Positions 42,035 to 51,257 of a stretch of 64,000 nucleotides of DNA are shown here, one piece after another. The notes under the pieces were generated by a model. That model was not told the origin of the DNA and did not search any database. It was given only the letters and a program-made list of their open reading frames with translations. How positions within the stretch are numbered: the first letter of the stretch is position 1; each line of letters starts with the position of its first letter. The DNA is taken from the NCBI RefSeq assembly GCF_946998835.1, contig NZ_CAMQAZ010000014.1, positions 1 through 64,000 on the forward strand. The letters are read 5' to 3'. This DNA is from an uncultured Corynebacterium sp. (lineage in GTDB: Bacteria > Actinomycetota > Actinomycetes > Mycobacteriales > Mycobacteriaceae). The position numbers were made by a program, and so were the translations under genes.

Positions 42035-43861
42035 ATGTCTCGGATTTTCACAGCAGTTGCCTGGCCGTACGCTAACGGTCCGCGCCATATTGGCCACGTT
42101 GCAGGTTTCGGAGTCCCCTCGGACGTTTTCGCTCGCTACCAGCGAATGATTGGCAATGATGTGCTGATGGTCTCCGGTACTGACGAGCACGGCACGCCAC
42201 TGCTGGTGCAGGCGGAGAAGGAAGGCGTGCCGGTCCAGGAATTGGCCGACCGTTACAACCGCCAGATTGTGCAGGACCTCGCGGGTCTGGGACTTTCCTA
42301 CGACCTTTTTACGCGCACCACCACGCGCAACCACTATGCGGTTGTCCAGGAGCTCTTCCGCGGACTCTACGAAAACGGTTACATGGTCAAGCAGACCACG
42401 ATGGGTGCGATTTCCCCGTCGACCGGTCGTACGCTGCCGGACCGATACATCGAAGGTACCTGCCCAATCTGTGGTGCATCCGGTGCCCGCGGTGACCAGT
42501 GTGACAACTGCGGTAACCAGCTCGACCCGGCCGATCTGATCGATCCGGTGTCGAAAATAAATGGCGAGACCCCGAAGTTCGTTGAAACCGAGCACTTCCT
42601 CCTCGACCTGCCGGCGCTAGCCGAGGCGCTGACCGAGTGGCTCCAAGAGCGCAAGGACTGGCGTCCGAATGTGCTGAAGTTCTCCCTGAACATCCTGAAG
42701 GACATCCGCCCGCGGGCAATGAGCCGCGACATTGATTGGGGTGTGCCGATTCCACTGGAGGGCTGGTCGGAAAACGGGACCAAGAAGCTCTACGTCTGGT
42801 TCGACGCGGTCGTCGGTTACCTGTCTGCCTCCATCGAATGGGCCTGGCGTATCGGTAATCCGGAGGCGTGGCGCACGTGGTGGAATGATCCGGAAGCGCT
42901 GTCTTACTACTTCATGGGCAAGGACAACATCACCTTCCACTCCCAGATTTGGCCAGCTGAGCTACTGGGCTACCGTGGTGAAGGTTCCCGCGGGGGCGAG
43001 GTCGGTGAGCTCGGTGAGCTGAACCTGCCGACGGAGGTCGTCTCCTCGGAGTACCTGACCATGTCGGGATCGAAGTTCTCCTCCTCCAAGGGCGTTGTCA
43101 TCTATGTCAAGGACTTCCTGGCGGAGTTCGGTGCAGATTCGCTGCGCTACTTCATCGCAATGGCCGGCCCGGAGAACCAGGACACCGACTTCACCTGGGA
43201 TGAGTTCGTCCGCCGCGTGAACAACGAGCTGGCCAATTCCTGGGGCAACCTGGTCAACCGCACTGTGTCCATGGCTTTCAAGAACTTCGGTGAGGTGCCG
43301 ACTCCGGGCGAGTTCACCGATGCTGACCGCGAGCTGCTCGACTTGGCTGAACGTTCTTTTGCCGAGGTTGGCGACGCAATTGCGCTGTCCCGCTTCCGTG
43401 CCGGTATCACAGCCGCAATGCACCTGGTCGGTGAGGCTAATGCCTACATCGCTGCGCAGGAGCCGTGGAAGCTGGCCAAGGATGAGTCGCAGCGCGAGCG
43501 TCTGGCCACCGTGTTGTGGACTGCTCTGCAGGTGGTCAGCGATGCCAATGTGCTGCTGACCCCGTACTTGCCGGAAAGCGCACAAAAGGTTTTCGAGACC
43601 CTCGGTGGCGAGGGCATTTGGGCCGCAATGCCGGAAATCAAGGAAGTTCAGGACGACATGCCGGTCGAACCGGTAGGTGCTGACGTGCCGGCAGAGGGGC
43701 GCGCGTACCCGATCATTATGGGTGACTACGTCAATCAGAAGGCCGCCTGGCACCGCTTCGAAATCGAGCCGGGCACGCCGCTTGCCAAGCCAAAGCCGAT
43801 TTTCACCAAGCTCGATGCCGAGCTGGCAGAGCATGGCCCCGAGTGGGCGCAGGTGAAGTAG
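42035..43861 (+). CDS. metG: methionyl-tRNA synthetase
   Basis: 608 aa class I synthetase. The HIGH motif is HIGHVAGFGVPSD near residue 18, a zinc domain CPICGASGARGDQCDNCGNQ around residue 145, and KMSKS appears as KFSSSKGVVIYVKD. The anticodon-binding helical domain follows; no C-terminal tRNA-binding domain is present. ATG 42035 lies seven bases after TACCCT (42022-42027), a leaderless start. tatD follows 18 bases after the stop. Confidence 0.96.
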   Translation: MSRIFTAVAWPYANGPRHIGHVAGFGVPSDVFARYQRMIGNDVLMVSGTDEHGTPLLVQAEKEGVPVQELADRYNRQIVQDLAGLGLSYDLFTRTTTRNHYAVVQELFRGLYENGYMVKQTTMGAISPSTGRTLPDRYIEGTCPICGASGARGDQCDNCGNQLDPADLIDPVSKINGETPKFVETEHFLLDLPALAEALTEWLQERKDWRPNVLKFSLNILKDIRPRAMSRDIDWGVPIPLEGWSENGTKKLYVWFDAVVGYLSASIEWAWRIGNPEAWRTWWNDPEALSYYFMGKDNITFHSQIWPAELLGYRGEGSRGGEVGELGELNLPTEVVSSEYLTMSGSKFSSSKGVVIYVKDFLAEFGADSLRYFIAMAGPENQDTDFTWDEFVRRVNNELANSWGNLVNRTVSMAFKNFGEVPTPGEFTDADRELLDLAERSFAEVGDAIALSRFRAGITAAMHLVGEANAYIAAQEPWKLAKDESQRERLATVLWTALQVVSDANVLLTPYLPESAQKVFETLGGEGIWAAMPEIKEVQDDMPVEPVGADVPAEGRAYPIIMGDYVNQKAAWHRFEIEPGTPLAKPKPIFTKLDAELAEHGPEWAQVK

Positions 43862-43879
43862 GAGCGCAGTAGGACAGGC

Positions 43880-44704
43880 ATGGGAAAGCGCAAACGTAAG
43901 ATTGCTGAAGCCGCGGAGTATCTCACCCCGATGTTTGATGCCCACACGCATCTAGCATCCTGCGGGGCGCAAACTCCGGAGGAGATAGCGGCGCTCATGG
44001 ACCGCGCTGCCGCAGCCGGAGTTGTCGGGGTCTGCACCGTGGGCGACGGTATGCCGGAAACGGAGCTGGCCTTCGCCGCCGCGCACGCGCACCCCAACGT
44101 CTGGGCCGCCGCCGCTATCCATCCGACGCGCGCCCGTGAGCTTGACGACGACGCCAAGGCCCGCTTAACCGAAATGGCCGCCGACCCCAGAGTCGTGGCC
44201 GTGGGCGAGACGGGACTGGATTGGTACTGGCTGGATTCTCTCGACGGCTGCGCGTCTAAGAGCGAGCAGCTGGCTGCGTTGCAGTGGCATATGGAGCTCG
44301 CTGCGACCGTCGGCAAGCCGCTGATGATTCATAACCGCGATGCCGATGAAGACCTGATGGCAGCGTTGGAGGGCTATGAGAACACCGTCATCTTGCACTG
44401 CTTTTCCTCGCCGATTGAGGTAGCCCGCGAAGCCATTGCGCGCGGTTATCTGCTGAGCTTTACCGGCAATGTCACCTTCAAGCGCAATGACTTTCTGCGG
44501 CAGGCCGTCGCGGAGGCTCCGGCGGAGCAACTGCTGGTGGAAACCGATGCGCCGTACATGACTGCGGAGCCGTTCCGCGGGGCACGAAACGAATCCACTT
44601 TTATTGGCCATCAGGTGCGTGTGATGGCTGCGGCCCGAGAAATCGGGGCAGAGGAGATGGCGCAGATTCTGACGGATAATGCCCGTCGGGTATACGGCAT
44701 TTAA
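43880..44704 (+). CDS. tatD: TatD family metal-dependent deoxyribonuclease
   Basis: 274 aa TIM-barrel hydrolase. Metal ligands are in FDAHTHLA, GETGLDWYW, PLMIHNRDADEDL, ILHCFS and VETDAPYM. It acts as a 3'-5' nuclease in DNA repair or RNA quality control. It belongs to the conserved metG-tatD-rpfB-rsmA order of actinobacteria. Confidence 0.94.
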   Translation: MGKRKRKIAEAAEYLTPMFDAHTHLASCGAQTPEEIAALMDRAAAAGVVGVCTVGDGMPETELAFAAAHAHPNVWAAAAIHPTRARELDDDAKARLTEMAADPRVVAVGETGLDWYWLDSLDGCASKSEQLAALQWHMELAATVGKPLMIHNRDADEDLMAALEGYENTVILHCFSSPIEVAREAIARGYLLSFTGNVTFKRNDFLRQAVAEAPAEQLLVETDAPYMTAEPFRGARNESTFIGHQVRVMAAAREIGAEEMAQILTDNARRVYGI

Positions 44705-44720
44705 CCACGTACTGACGCAT

Positions 44721-44759
44721 AACCGCCCCTGAGCTGTAGATATGCAGTCGGGCGGTTTG
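44721..44759 (+). terminator. terminator after tatD
   Basis: AACCGCCC (44721-44728) pairs with GGGCGGTT (44750-44757), followed by T residues, 17 bases after tatD. Confidence 0.75.
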
Positions 44760-44870
44760 CTGTATTCCCCGTCACTTTTATGGACATATTTTAGACAACA
44801 CCGAATCTTTATCGTACTGTTACATATTGTATTTTTTACGACCTGCTTGATTGTCCACTTTTGAAAGGCT

Positions 44871-46031
44871 GTGACGGAATCCGTGAGTGCTGCGAAGAAG
44901 CGTCATCTGAACCGTGCTAACGACGGAGTTTCCACTTCGTCCAAGATCGCCGCTGGTGGTCTTGCCGCTGCTATTGCACTCGGTGGCACTGTCGCAGCTG
45001 CCAACTACGACACCATCACCGTCGAAATTGACGGCCAGATCGAACAGGTTGCAACCTGGTCCAAGGACGACAAGACCATTTTGCAGAAGGCCGGTATTGA
45101 GGCCGCGGGCGGCGACTTGGTTAAGCGCCAGGGTGATCTTACCGACGGCGGCAAGCTGGTCTACCGCTCTGCTAAGCCGGTCACGCTGGTTGTCGACGGT
45201 GAGTCGCAGGAGCTCAAGACCAACGCCATCACCACCGACGAGCTGGTTGAGGGGCTGAAGAAGCAAGGTCTGATCTCCGATAAGGACAAGGTCGAGGTCG
45301 CCAAGGGCAAGCTTTCCGCTAAGGGCACCAAGGTCAACGTCGTCACCGCCAAGAAGGTCGTGCTTTACGACGACGCCAAGGATGTCGACCTGACGGTTCC
45401 AGCTATGACCGTCGCTGATGTGCTGGATGAACGCGGCATCAAGCTGGGTGAAAAGGATGCGGTGAATCCGGGTCTGGATACCCCGGTGACTGAGGGAATG
45501 CACATCGCTGTGTCCCGTCTGATTGAGAAGACTGTTACCGAGACCGAGGAAATTCCGGCAGTCGAGAACATCATCTCCGATGACTCAATGTACGAGGATG
45601 AGCGCGTCGTTGAGCAGGAAGGCACTCCGGGTCAGCTTGAGCGCAAGGTTAAGGTTTCCTCCCGCGACGGTGTTGTGCTCGGTCGCGAGGTCCTCGACGA
45701 GAAGGAGCTGAAGGCTCCGGGTACTTCCACGGTTCGCCAGGGCACCAAGTCCCGCGTGGTCGCTCCGGCCGCCCCGGCTGCCGGCTATGGTGTGTGGGAC
45801 CAGCTGGCGCAGTGCGAGTCCGGTGGTAACTGGGCTATCGACAACGGTAACGGTTTCTCCGGTGGGCTTCAGTTTACCGACTCCACCTGGGCTGCCTACG
45901 GTGGTACCCAGTACGCACCGCGTGCATCGCAGGCTTCCCGCGAACAGCAGATTGCTGTTGCTGAGCGGGTCCAGGCCGGTCAGGGTTGGGGCGCATGGCC
46001 CGCCTGCACCGCCTCCATGGGGCTCCGCTAA
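44871..46031 (+). CDS. rpfB: resuscitation-promoting factor RpfB/Rpf2
   Basis: 386 aa secreted muralytic enzyme. N-terminal export helix (SSKIAAGGLAAAIALGGTVAAA), three DUF348 repeats (about 45-215, seen as VEIDGQIEQVATWSK, TLVVDGESQELKTNAITTDEL and VVLYDDAKDVDLTVPAMTVADVL), a G5 domain (about 220-295), and a C-terminal lysozyme-like domain with WDQLAQCESGGNWAIDNGNGFSGGLQF holding the catalytic Glu. It cleaves peptidoglycan to restart growth of dormant cells. The start is GTG 44871 or GTG 44883. Confidence 0.94.
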   Translation: MTESVSAAKKRHLNRANDGVSTSSKIAAGGLAAAIALGGTVAAANYDTITVEIDGQIEQVATWSKDDKTILQKAGIEAAGGDLVKRQGDLTDGGKLVYRSAKPVTLVVDGESQELKTNAITTDELVEGLKKQGLISDKDKVEVAKGKLSAKGTKVNVVTAKKVVLYDDAKDVDLTVPAMTVADVLDERGIKLGEKDAVNPGLDTPVTEGMHIAVSRLIEKTVTETEEIPAVENIISDDSMYEDERVVEQEGTPGQLERKVKVSSRDGVVLGREVLDEKELKAPGTSTVRQGTKSRVVAPAAPAAGYGVWDQLAQCESGGNWAIDNGNGFSGGLQFTDSTWAAYGGTQYAPRASQASREQQIAVAERVQAGQGWGAWPACTASMGLR

Positions 46032-46041
46032 AACTGCTTTT

Positions 46042-46061
46042 CGGGTTCGAACCCGTAGTAT
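46042..46061 (+). promoter_or_regulatory. palindrome and -10 element ahead of rsmA
   Basis: CGGGTTCGAACCCG (46042-46055) is a perfect 14-bp palindrome touching the -10 hexamer TAGTAT (46056-46061), which ends six bases before the GTG of rsmA. It may be an operator or the terminator stem of rpfB. Confidence 0.4.
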
Positions 46062-46067
46062 CTAACT

Positions 46068-46973
46068 GTGACTAAAGCAGAAGTTTCTTTTTTGGGGCCG
46101 GTCGAAGTCCGCGACCTGGCGGCGCAGTTGGATATTGTCCCGACAAAGAAATTGGGACAAAACTTCGTCCACGATGCCAATACTGTGCGTCGAATTGTCG
46201 CTGCGGCCGACTTGCCGGAGGACTCCTACCCGGTTGAGGTCGGCCCCGGCTTGGGCTCGCTGACCCTCGGGCTGCTCGAACACTGCGGTCGCGCCGCGGC
46301 TGTCGAAATCGATCCTCGGTTGGCGGAGCGCCTGCCCCAAACCGTTGCGGAACGCGCCGCAGGCTGCGAGCTGGAGCTCATTGAGAAAGACGCGTTGAAG
46401 GTCCGCCGAGAGGACTTTCAGACCTCCCCGGATGCGCTGGTGGCCAATCTGCCATACAACGTTTCTGTACCGGTGCTGTTGCACATGCTTGCAGAGCTGC
46501 CCACCATTCGCCGCGTGCTCGTGATGGTGCAGTCCGAGGTGGCCGACCGTTTGGCAGCCCAGCCTGGCTCCAAGGTTTACGGCGTCCCCAGTGTGAAGGC
46601 CGCCTACTACGGCACAGTGCGTCGCGCTGGTGCTATCGGTCCACACGTCTTCTGGCCCGTTCCAAAGGTCGATTCTGGGCTCGTGCGCATTGACTGCTAT
46701 GCCCGCTCCGATGCCCCTGAGACCTCAGGTGCACCGGAGGCTCCGTGGGAAATTTCGCCGCAGTTCCGGGCACGCCTATTTCCGCTTATCGATGCCGCGT
46801 TTGCGCAACGCCGCAAGACATTGCGGGCGGCGCTGTCGGGAATTTATGGGTCCGGTGCCACCGCCGAGGAGGCTCTTGTAGCCGCAGGGATCGACCCCAA
46901 GCAACGGGGCGAGAAGCTCGACATCGCCGATTTTGTCCGCCTCACCGAGGTCTCACGAGACCATCGCGTGTAA
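46068..46973 (+). CDS. rsmA: 16S rRNA dimethyladenosine transferase (KsgA)
   Basis: 301 aa. Dimethylates A1518 and A1519 of 16S rRNA. Motifs: KKLGQNFVHDANTVRRI, VEVGPGLGSLTLGLLE (SAM loop), EIDPRLAERL and the catalytic VANLPYNVSVPVLLHML. Leaderless GTG start. In many actinobacteria ispE follows; here a NUDIX gene does. Confidence 0.95.
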   Translation: MTKAEVSFLGPVEVRDLAAQLDIVPTKKLGQNFVHDANTVRRIVAAADLPEDSYPVEVGPGLGSLTLGLLEHCGRAAAVEIDPRLAERLPQTVAERAAGCELELIEKDALKVRREDFQTSPDALVANLPYNVSVPVLLHMLAELPTIRRVLVMVQSEVADRLAAQPGSKVYGVPSVKAAYYGTVRRAGAIGPHVFWPVPKVDSGLVRIDCYARSDAPETSGAPEAPWEISPQFRARLFPLIDAAFAQRRKTLRAALSGIYGSGATAEEALVAAGIDPKQRGEKLDIADFVRLTEVSRDHRV

Positions 46974-46994
46974 TAAAGGACAGGCGATTTTTCC

Positions 46995-47510
46995 ATGCAC
47001 TGTGATGACGATTCCAGCAGTACCGCACGCAGTCGGCGTGAACCGCACGGCTTGGCGTGGACTAAGTTCTGGCCTGACGACGACGGCTGGGTGTGCAACT
47101 GCATAGTTTTCCGCGGTGATCGCCTGCTGCTTCTGCAGCGTGAACACGACGGCTTTCTCGGCGGACAATGGGACTTGCCGGGTGGCAAGCTCGATACCGG
47201 GGAAGAACCATCAGAGGCCGCTGTGCGCGAACTGCACGAAGAAGCCGGCCTACGTGCAGCTGAAGTCAGCGAGTTTGCGCACTATTCCAATCCGGACCTG
47301 GGTGGGGAGAACTTCCGCTTTCACACGGTAACCTTTCTGGTGCGTGAGGCTGATGACACTCAAGCTGTCCAACTCAGCGCGGAGCATCCGGACTTTACCT
47401 GGGTGACTCGGGAGCAGTTCGATGAGCTGCCGGTGGTTTGGTATGTCCGGCGTGTGCTTGGCAACGTCGAATGGGGCACAATAAATACTCATCATGGCGA
47501 ATCTAATTAA
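46995..47510 (+). CDS. NUDIX hydrolase
   Basis: 171 aa. The Nudix box GGKLDTGEEPSEAAVRELHEEAG (positions about 59-81) is complete for pyrophosphohydrolase activity. Substrate unknown. Its 3' end overlaps the ABC-F gene start by 17 bases. It stands where ispE sits in Mycobacterium and C. glutamicum. Confidence 0.9.
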   Translation: MHCDDDSSSTARSRREPHGLAWTKFWPDDDGWVCNCIVFRGDRLLLLQREHDGFLGGQWDLPGGKLDTGEEPSEAAVRELHEEAGLRAAEVSEFAHYSNPDLGGENFRFHTVTFLVREADDTQAVQLSAEHPDFTWVTREQFDELPVVWYVRRVLGNVEWGTINTHHGESN

Positions 47511-49311
47511 TTGCGAGAATATTTCTAAGTCCTTCGGGCTCAAGACGCTGCTCGATGGCGTTAGCCTCGGCGTTCAGGAAGGCGACCGCATCGGTGTCGT
47601 CGGTTTGAACGGTGGCGGAAAGTCCACGCTGCTGAAGATTCTGGCGGGTGTGGAACCGGCGGACTCCGGACGTATTTCGCGAGCCAACGACATGGCCATG
47701 GCGCATGTCACCCAGGGGGCGGAACTTGACCCGAACTCCACTGTGTTTGAGTGCGTCATCGAACCGCTTGGCCTCGCCGAACACGAGTGGGCGGGCAACG
47801 CTTCCATCCGCGAAGTCCTCGATGGCATCGGCATCAACGATCTCGGTATGGACACCAAGGTCGCTAATCTTTCCGGTGGTGAGCGCCGCCGCGTTAATCT
47901 GGCGGCAGCACTTGTCCGCGACTTGGATCTACTCATTCTCGATGAGCCGACTAACCACCTGGATATTGAGGGTGTGCAGTGGCTGGCCGATCACGTCCTG
48001 TCTCGCCGGGCAGCCCTGGTCGTCGTCACGCACGATCGTTGGTTCCTGGATACCGTTGCAACGAAGACGTGGGAAGTCCACGACGGCACTGTCGATTTCT
48101 ACGACGGTGGTTATAATGACTGGACTTTTGCTCGTGCCGAGCGTGCGCGTCAGGCCGATGCCGCCGAGCAGCGTCGACAGAATCTCGCTCGTAAGGAACT
48201 CGCATGGCTGCGTCGTGGTGCGCCAGCCCGCACGTCGAAGCCGCGCTACCGCATCGAAGCTGCCGAGGCGCTCATCGCCGATGTCCCGGCACCGCGTGAT
48301 TCCGTGGAGCTGATGGCATTTTCCCAGCGCCGACAGGGCAAGGTGGTCGTGGAGCTGGAGCACGCCTGCCTGGAAACGCCCGATGGCAGGGAATTGCTTA
48401 ACGACGTCACGTGGCGCCTGGCCCCCGGCGAGCGCATTGGTCTGGTCGGTGTCAACGGCTCGGGTAAGACAACTTTGTTGCGCGCTCTGGCGGGAGACTA
48501 CCCCTTGAGCGCTGGCAAGCGAATCGAGGGCAAGACTGTGCGCCTGGGGTGGCTGCGCCAGGAACTTGATGATCTTCCGCTGGACATGCGCGTGCTCGAT
48601 GCAGTGGAGGATGTGGCAACCTACATTGACCTCGGCAAGAAGCAGATTAGTGCCTCGCAGTTGGCCGAGCGGTTGGGCTTTTCCCCGAAGCGGCAGCGCA
48701 CTCCAATCGCTGACCTCTCCGGTGGTGAGCGGCGTCGCCTGCAGCTCACACGTGTGTTGATGAGTGAGCCGAACTTTCTACTGCTCGATGAGCCGACGAA
48801 TGACCTGGACATTGATACGCTGCAGGAGCTGGAAGACCTGCTGGACAACTGGCCGGGCACGTTGGTGGTCATCTCCCACGATCGCTATCTGATTGAGCGT
48901 ATTGCCGATTCAACCTGGGCTCTCTTTGGCGATGGGGAGTTGACGAACCTGCCCGGGGGGATTGGTCAGTACCTGGAGCGCCGCGCGCAGCTGGCGGCTG
49001 AGGTGAGTACGGGCTCTGGTGCGCCGAATAATGCTGGCAGTTCTGCCAGCGACCCCGACACAGAATCGAGCCTCTCGGCAGCCGAGCTGCACGCCTTGCG
49101 CAAGCAGATGAACGCACTCGAGCGCAAAATGGGCAAGCTTGCTGAAAAAGAAGCGGCCATTAACGAGGAAATGGCAAAAATCAGCGCGGATGTCGACAAC
49201 CTCGACACCGAGCGTCTGGCCGAACTCGACCGCGAGGCAGCGGAACTGCGCGATGCCCGCGACGAGTTGGAAATGGAATGGCTAGAGCTGGGGGAGCAGG
49301 CGGAGGGCTAG
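47494..49311 (+). CDS. ABC-F family ATPase
   Basis: 605 aa with two ABC domains and no membrane segment: Walker A GLNGGGKST (about 40) and GVNGSGKTT (about 325), signatures ANLSGGERRRVNLA and ADLSGGERRRLQLTR, and Walker B LLILDEPTNHLD and FLLLDEPTNDLD. The inter-domain linker and a C-terminal coiled coil (about 530-600) are present, as in Uup-like members. ABC-F proteins act on ribosomes. Starts within the NUDIX gene end. Confidence 0.93.
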   Translation: MANLINCENISKSFGLKTLLDGVSLGVQEGDRIGVVGLNGGGKSTLLKILAGVEPADSGRISRANDMAMAHVTQGAELDPNSTVFECVIEPLGLAEHEWAGNASIREVLDGIGINDLGMDTKVANLSGGERRRVNLAAALVRDLDLLILDEPTNHLDIEGVQWLADHVLSRRAALVVVTHDRWFLDTVATKTWEVHDGTVDFYDGGYNDWTFARAERARQADAAEQRRQNLARKELAWLRRGAPARTSKPRYRIEAAEALIADVPAPRDSVELMAFSQRRQGKVVVELEHACLETPDGRELLNDVTWRLAPGERIGLVGVNGSGKTTLLRALAGDYPLSAGKRIEGKTVRLGWLRQELDDLPLDMRVLDAVEDVATYIDLGKKQISASQLAERLGFSPKRQRTPIADLSGGERRRLQLTRVLMSEPNFLLLDEPTNDLDIDTLQELEDLLDNWPGTLVVISHDRYLIERIADSTWALFGDGELTNLPGGIGQYLERRAQLAAEVSTGSGAPNNAGSSASDPDTESSLSAAELHALRKQMNALERKMGKLAEKEAAINEEMAKISADVDNLDTERLAELDREAAELRDARDELEMEWLELGEQAEG

Positions 49312-49339
49312 CACTAAAGGTAGGTGCTAGCCGAACACC

Positions 49340-50308
49340 TTAGGTATGTGCCGGGTATTCGTGGTCTGCGTGCCCGGTTCTTTCAATTTGCACCGTGGCG
49401 TGTTCAATCCCGTGGACGTCGTGAAGCAGCGCCTGGGTGCGGTCGAGCAGTGCGTGCTCATCGCCGTTGGGGAGCGTATCGCAGCGTACGAGGTGGACAG
49501 ATGCCAGCAGGTCGCTGCCGTTGAGGGACCAGACATGGAGGTCGTGGACATCGACTACTCCGTCCAGTTCGGACAGGTCAGCGGTGATTTTCTCAGTGTC
49601 GACGCCCTTCGGGGTGTACTCCAGCAGCACGTGGAGACAATCGCGTACCAGAACGGCGGCTCGTGGGACGATGAAGAGCGCAATCACGATGGAGACCACC
49701 GAGTCAATGGCAGTCCAGCCGGTGTAGGCGATAGCGATGGCGGAGATAATGACGGCGACCGAACCGGCGGCGTCGACAAGCACATGCAGATACGCACCGC
49801 GGACGTTGACGCTTTCCTTGGCAGCACCGGCGAGCAGAAACGCTGCAATCACATTGGTGAGCAGGCCGATGACTGCGATGATGAGCATCGACGTGGTTTG
49901 AATTTCCGACTGCTCCGCAGAGCCGAAGCGGCGAATCGCGCCCCAGAGGATCACTGCGGCGATGATGAAGACTGTCAGGCCGTTGACGAGAGCGGTCAGA
50001 ACCTCAACGCGGCGATATCCGTATGTCGCGCGATGATTGGCGCCTCGCTGGGCAATCGCCAAACCAGCAACTGCCATGAGCAGACCCGCAGAGTCCGTCA
50101 CCATGTGGCCAGCATCTGCCAAGAGTGCCAGCGAACCGGAGACTAGGCCACCGATGAGCTCGGCTAGAAATACAACGAGGGTTAGCCCCGCGGCTGCGAG
50201 CAGGCGACGGGCAGGAGTGTTCGCGGGGTCAAAATGAGCGTGGTCATGGCTGTGACCGTGCGCATGCTCCTTCGAATGTGAGTGGCCAGAATGTTCAGTT
50301 GCGTCCAT
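49340..50308 (-). CDS. cation diffusion facilitator (zinc/cadmium/cobalt efflux)
   Basis: 322 aa, six helices. A His-rich N-terminus (HSGHSHSKEHAHGHSHDHAH) can gather metal. TM2 has LLADAGHMVTDSAGLL and TM5 has GAYLHVLVDAAGSVAVI with the HXXXD metal site. A cytoplasmic C-terminal domain with HDLHVWSL follows. Exports divalent metals in exchange for protons. Convergent with the ABC-F gene. Confidence 0.92.
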   Translation of the reverse strand: MDATEHSGHSHSKEHAHGHSHDHAHFDPANTPARRLLAAAGLTLVVFLAELIGGLVSGSLALLADAGHMVTDSAGLLMAVAGLAIAQRGANHRATYGYRRVEVLTALVNGLTVFIIAAVILWGAIRRFGSAEQSEIQTTSMLIIAVIGLLTNVIAAFLLAGAAKESVNVRGAYLHVLVDAAGSVAVIISAIAIAYTGWTAIDSVVSIVIALFIVPRAAVLVRDCLHVLLEYTPKGVDTEKITADLSELDGVVDVHDLHVWSLNGSDLLASVHLVRCDTLPNGDEHALLDRTQALLHDVHGIEHATVQIERTGHADHEYPAHT

Positions 50309-50328
50309 AACTCCTAATGATAGCGGGG

Positions 50329-51096
50329 TTATGCAGGCTCCGGAAGATAGCTGTCAGCCCACGCATAAATCAGATCAGCGGCACGCGCAGCGGACTTTGC
50401 GCGGGTGAGCAAGTGGTCCGCGCGATCCAGGCTCATCAGGGATTTTGGATAGCGGGAAACCTGGAAAATCTTCTGCGCGCTGTCGATGCCGACAGTCTGG
50501 TCAGTCGGGGAGTGAAGAATCAGCAGTGGTTTGCGCAGTTGACCGAGATAGACCTCTGGGTTGTAGTCCGCCAGCACTTCCAAGAACTCGCGGGAGATGG
50601 GAATACCTCGGCCCTCGATCTGCAGAACCTGCGTGCCGTGTTCATCGACAGTCGAAATATCACCGGCGATGCGCACAATGGAGTGAGCCGGGTCGAAAGG
50701 CGCTCCGATTGTCGCCACTGCCTTGACCTTCGGCATATCGTGGCCGGCATTCAGTGCCGCTGCGCCACCCAGCGAGTGGCCAATCAGCAGTGATGGCGCC
50801 TCGAACTCAGCCTCCATGAAATCGTAGGCAGCCTTGAGGTCATCGATATTGGTCTGGAACGTCGTCTCGCCGAAATCACCCGTGGATTGCCCCAGCCCAG
50901 TGAAATCGAACCGGAACGCCGCAATACCCTTCTTTGCCAGCGCCTTACAGGTCCGCGACGCGCCGGGCACCATCCGATTACATGTGAAGCAATGGCCAAA
51001 CAGCGCCCACGCGCGTGGCGTGCCGTCAGGCAGGTCAATCGATGCTGCCAGCGTCTCGCCGGTCGATCCCGTAAATTTCAGGTGCTTAGTTGGCAT
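50329..51096 (-). CDS. alpha/beta hydrolase
   Basis: 255 aa. Nucleophile elbow LIGHSLGGAAALNAG, oxyanion region LFGHCFTCNRMVPGA and a C-terminal His in LDRADHLLTRA. Related to hydrolases often fused or paired with OsmC. Substrate unknown. It is the upstream neighbour of the CDF gene, 20 bases away, probably the same transcript. Confidence 0.86.
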   Translation of the reverse strand: MPTKHLKFTGSTGETLAASIDLPDGTPRAWALFGHCFTCNRMVPGASRTCKALAKKGIAAFRFDFTGLGQSTGDFGETTFQTNIDDLKAAYDFMEAEFEAPSLLIGHSLGGAAALNAGHDMPKVKAVATIGAPFDPAHSIVRIAGDISTVDEHGTQVLQIEGRGIPISREFLEVLADYNPEVYLGQLRKPLLILHSPTDQTVGIDSAQKIFQVSRYPKSLMSLDRADHLLTRAKSAARAADLIYAWADSYLPEPA

Positions 51097-51200
51097 AGGT
51101 TATATCCGCGCCTCAGTATGTGCTCAGTGTGTACGTTTTCGCTTTACGACGGCCGTTGTGGTGGCGACCGTACGCCATGGTAAACCCGAGCGTCGCAAGT

Positions 51201-51241
51201 AAGTGAGGGATTGGCCGAAAAATTCGACCAATCCCTCACTT
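51201..51241. terminator. terminator after the abgT-like gene
   Basis: AAGTGAGGGATTGG / CCAATCCCTCACTT is a perfect 14-bp stem with an inner CGAA/TTCG pairing. It lies 17 bases past the transporter stop. Confidence 0.85.
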
Positions 51242-51257
51242 GCCTGCCAGCTGTGAG

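Noticed and set aside
46042..46055. GGTTCGAACCC resembling a tRNA T-loop
   Set aside because: The upstream sequence is the 3' end of rpfB and cannot fold as a tRNA; the string is a perfect palindrome beside a promoter.
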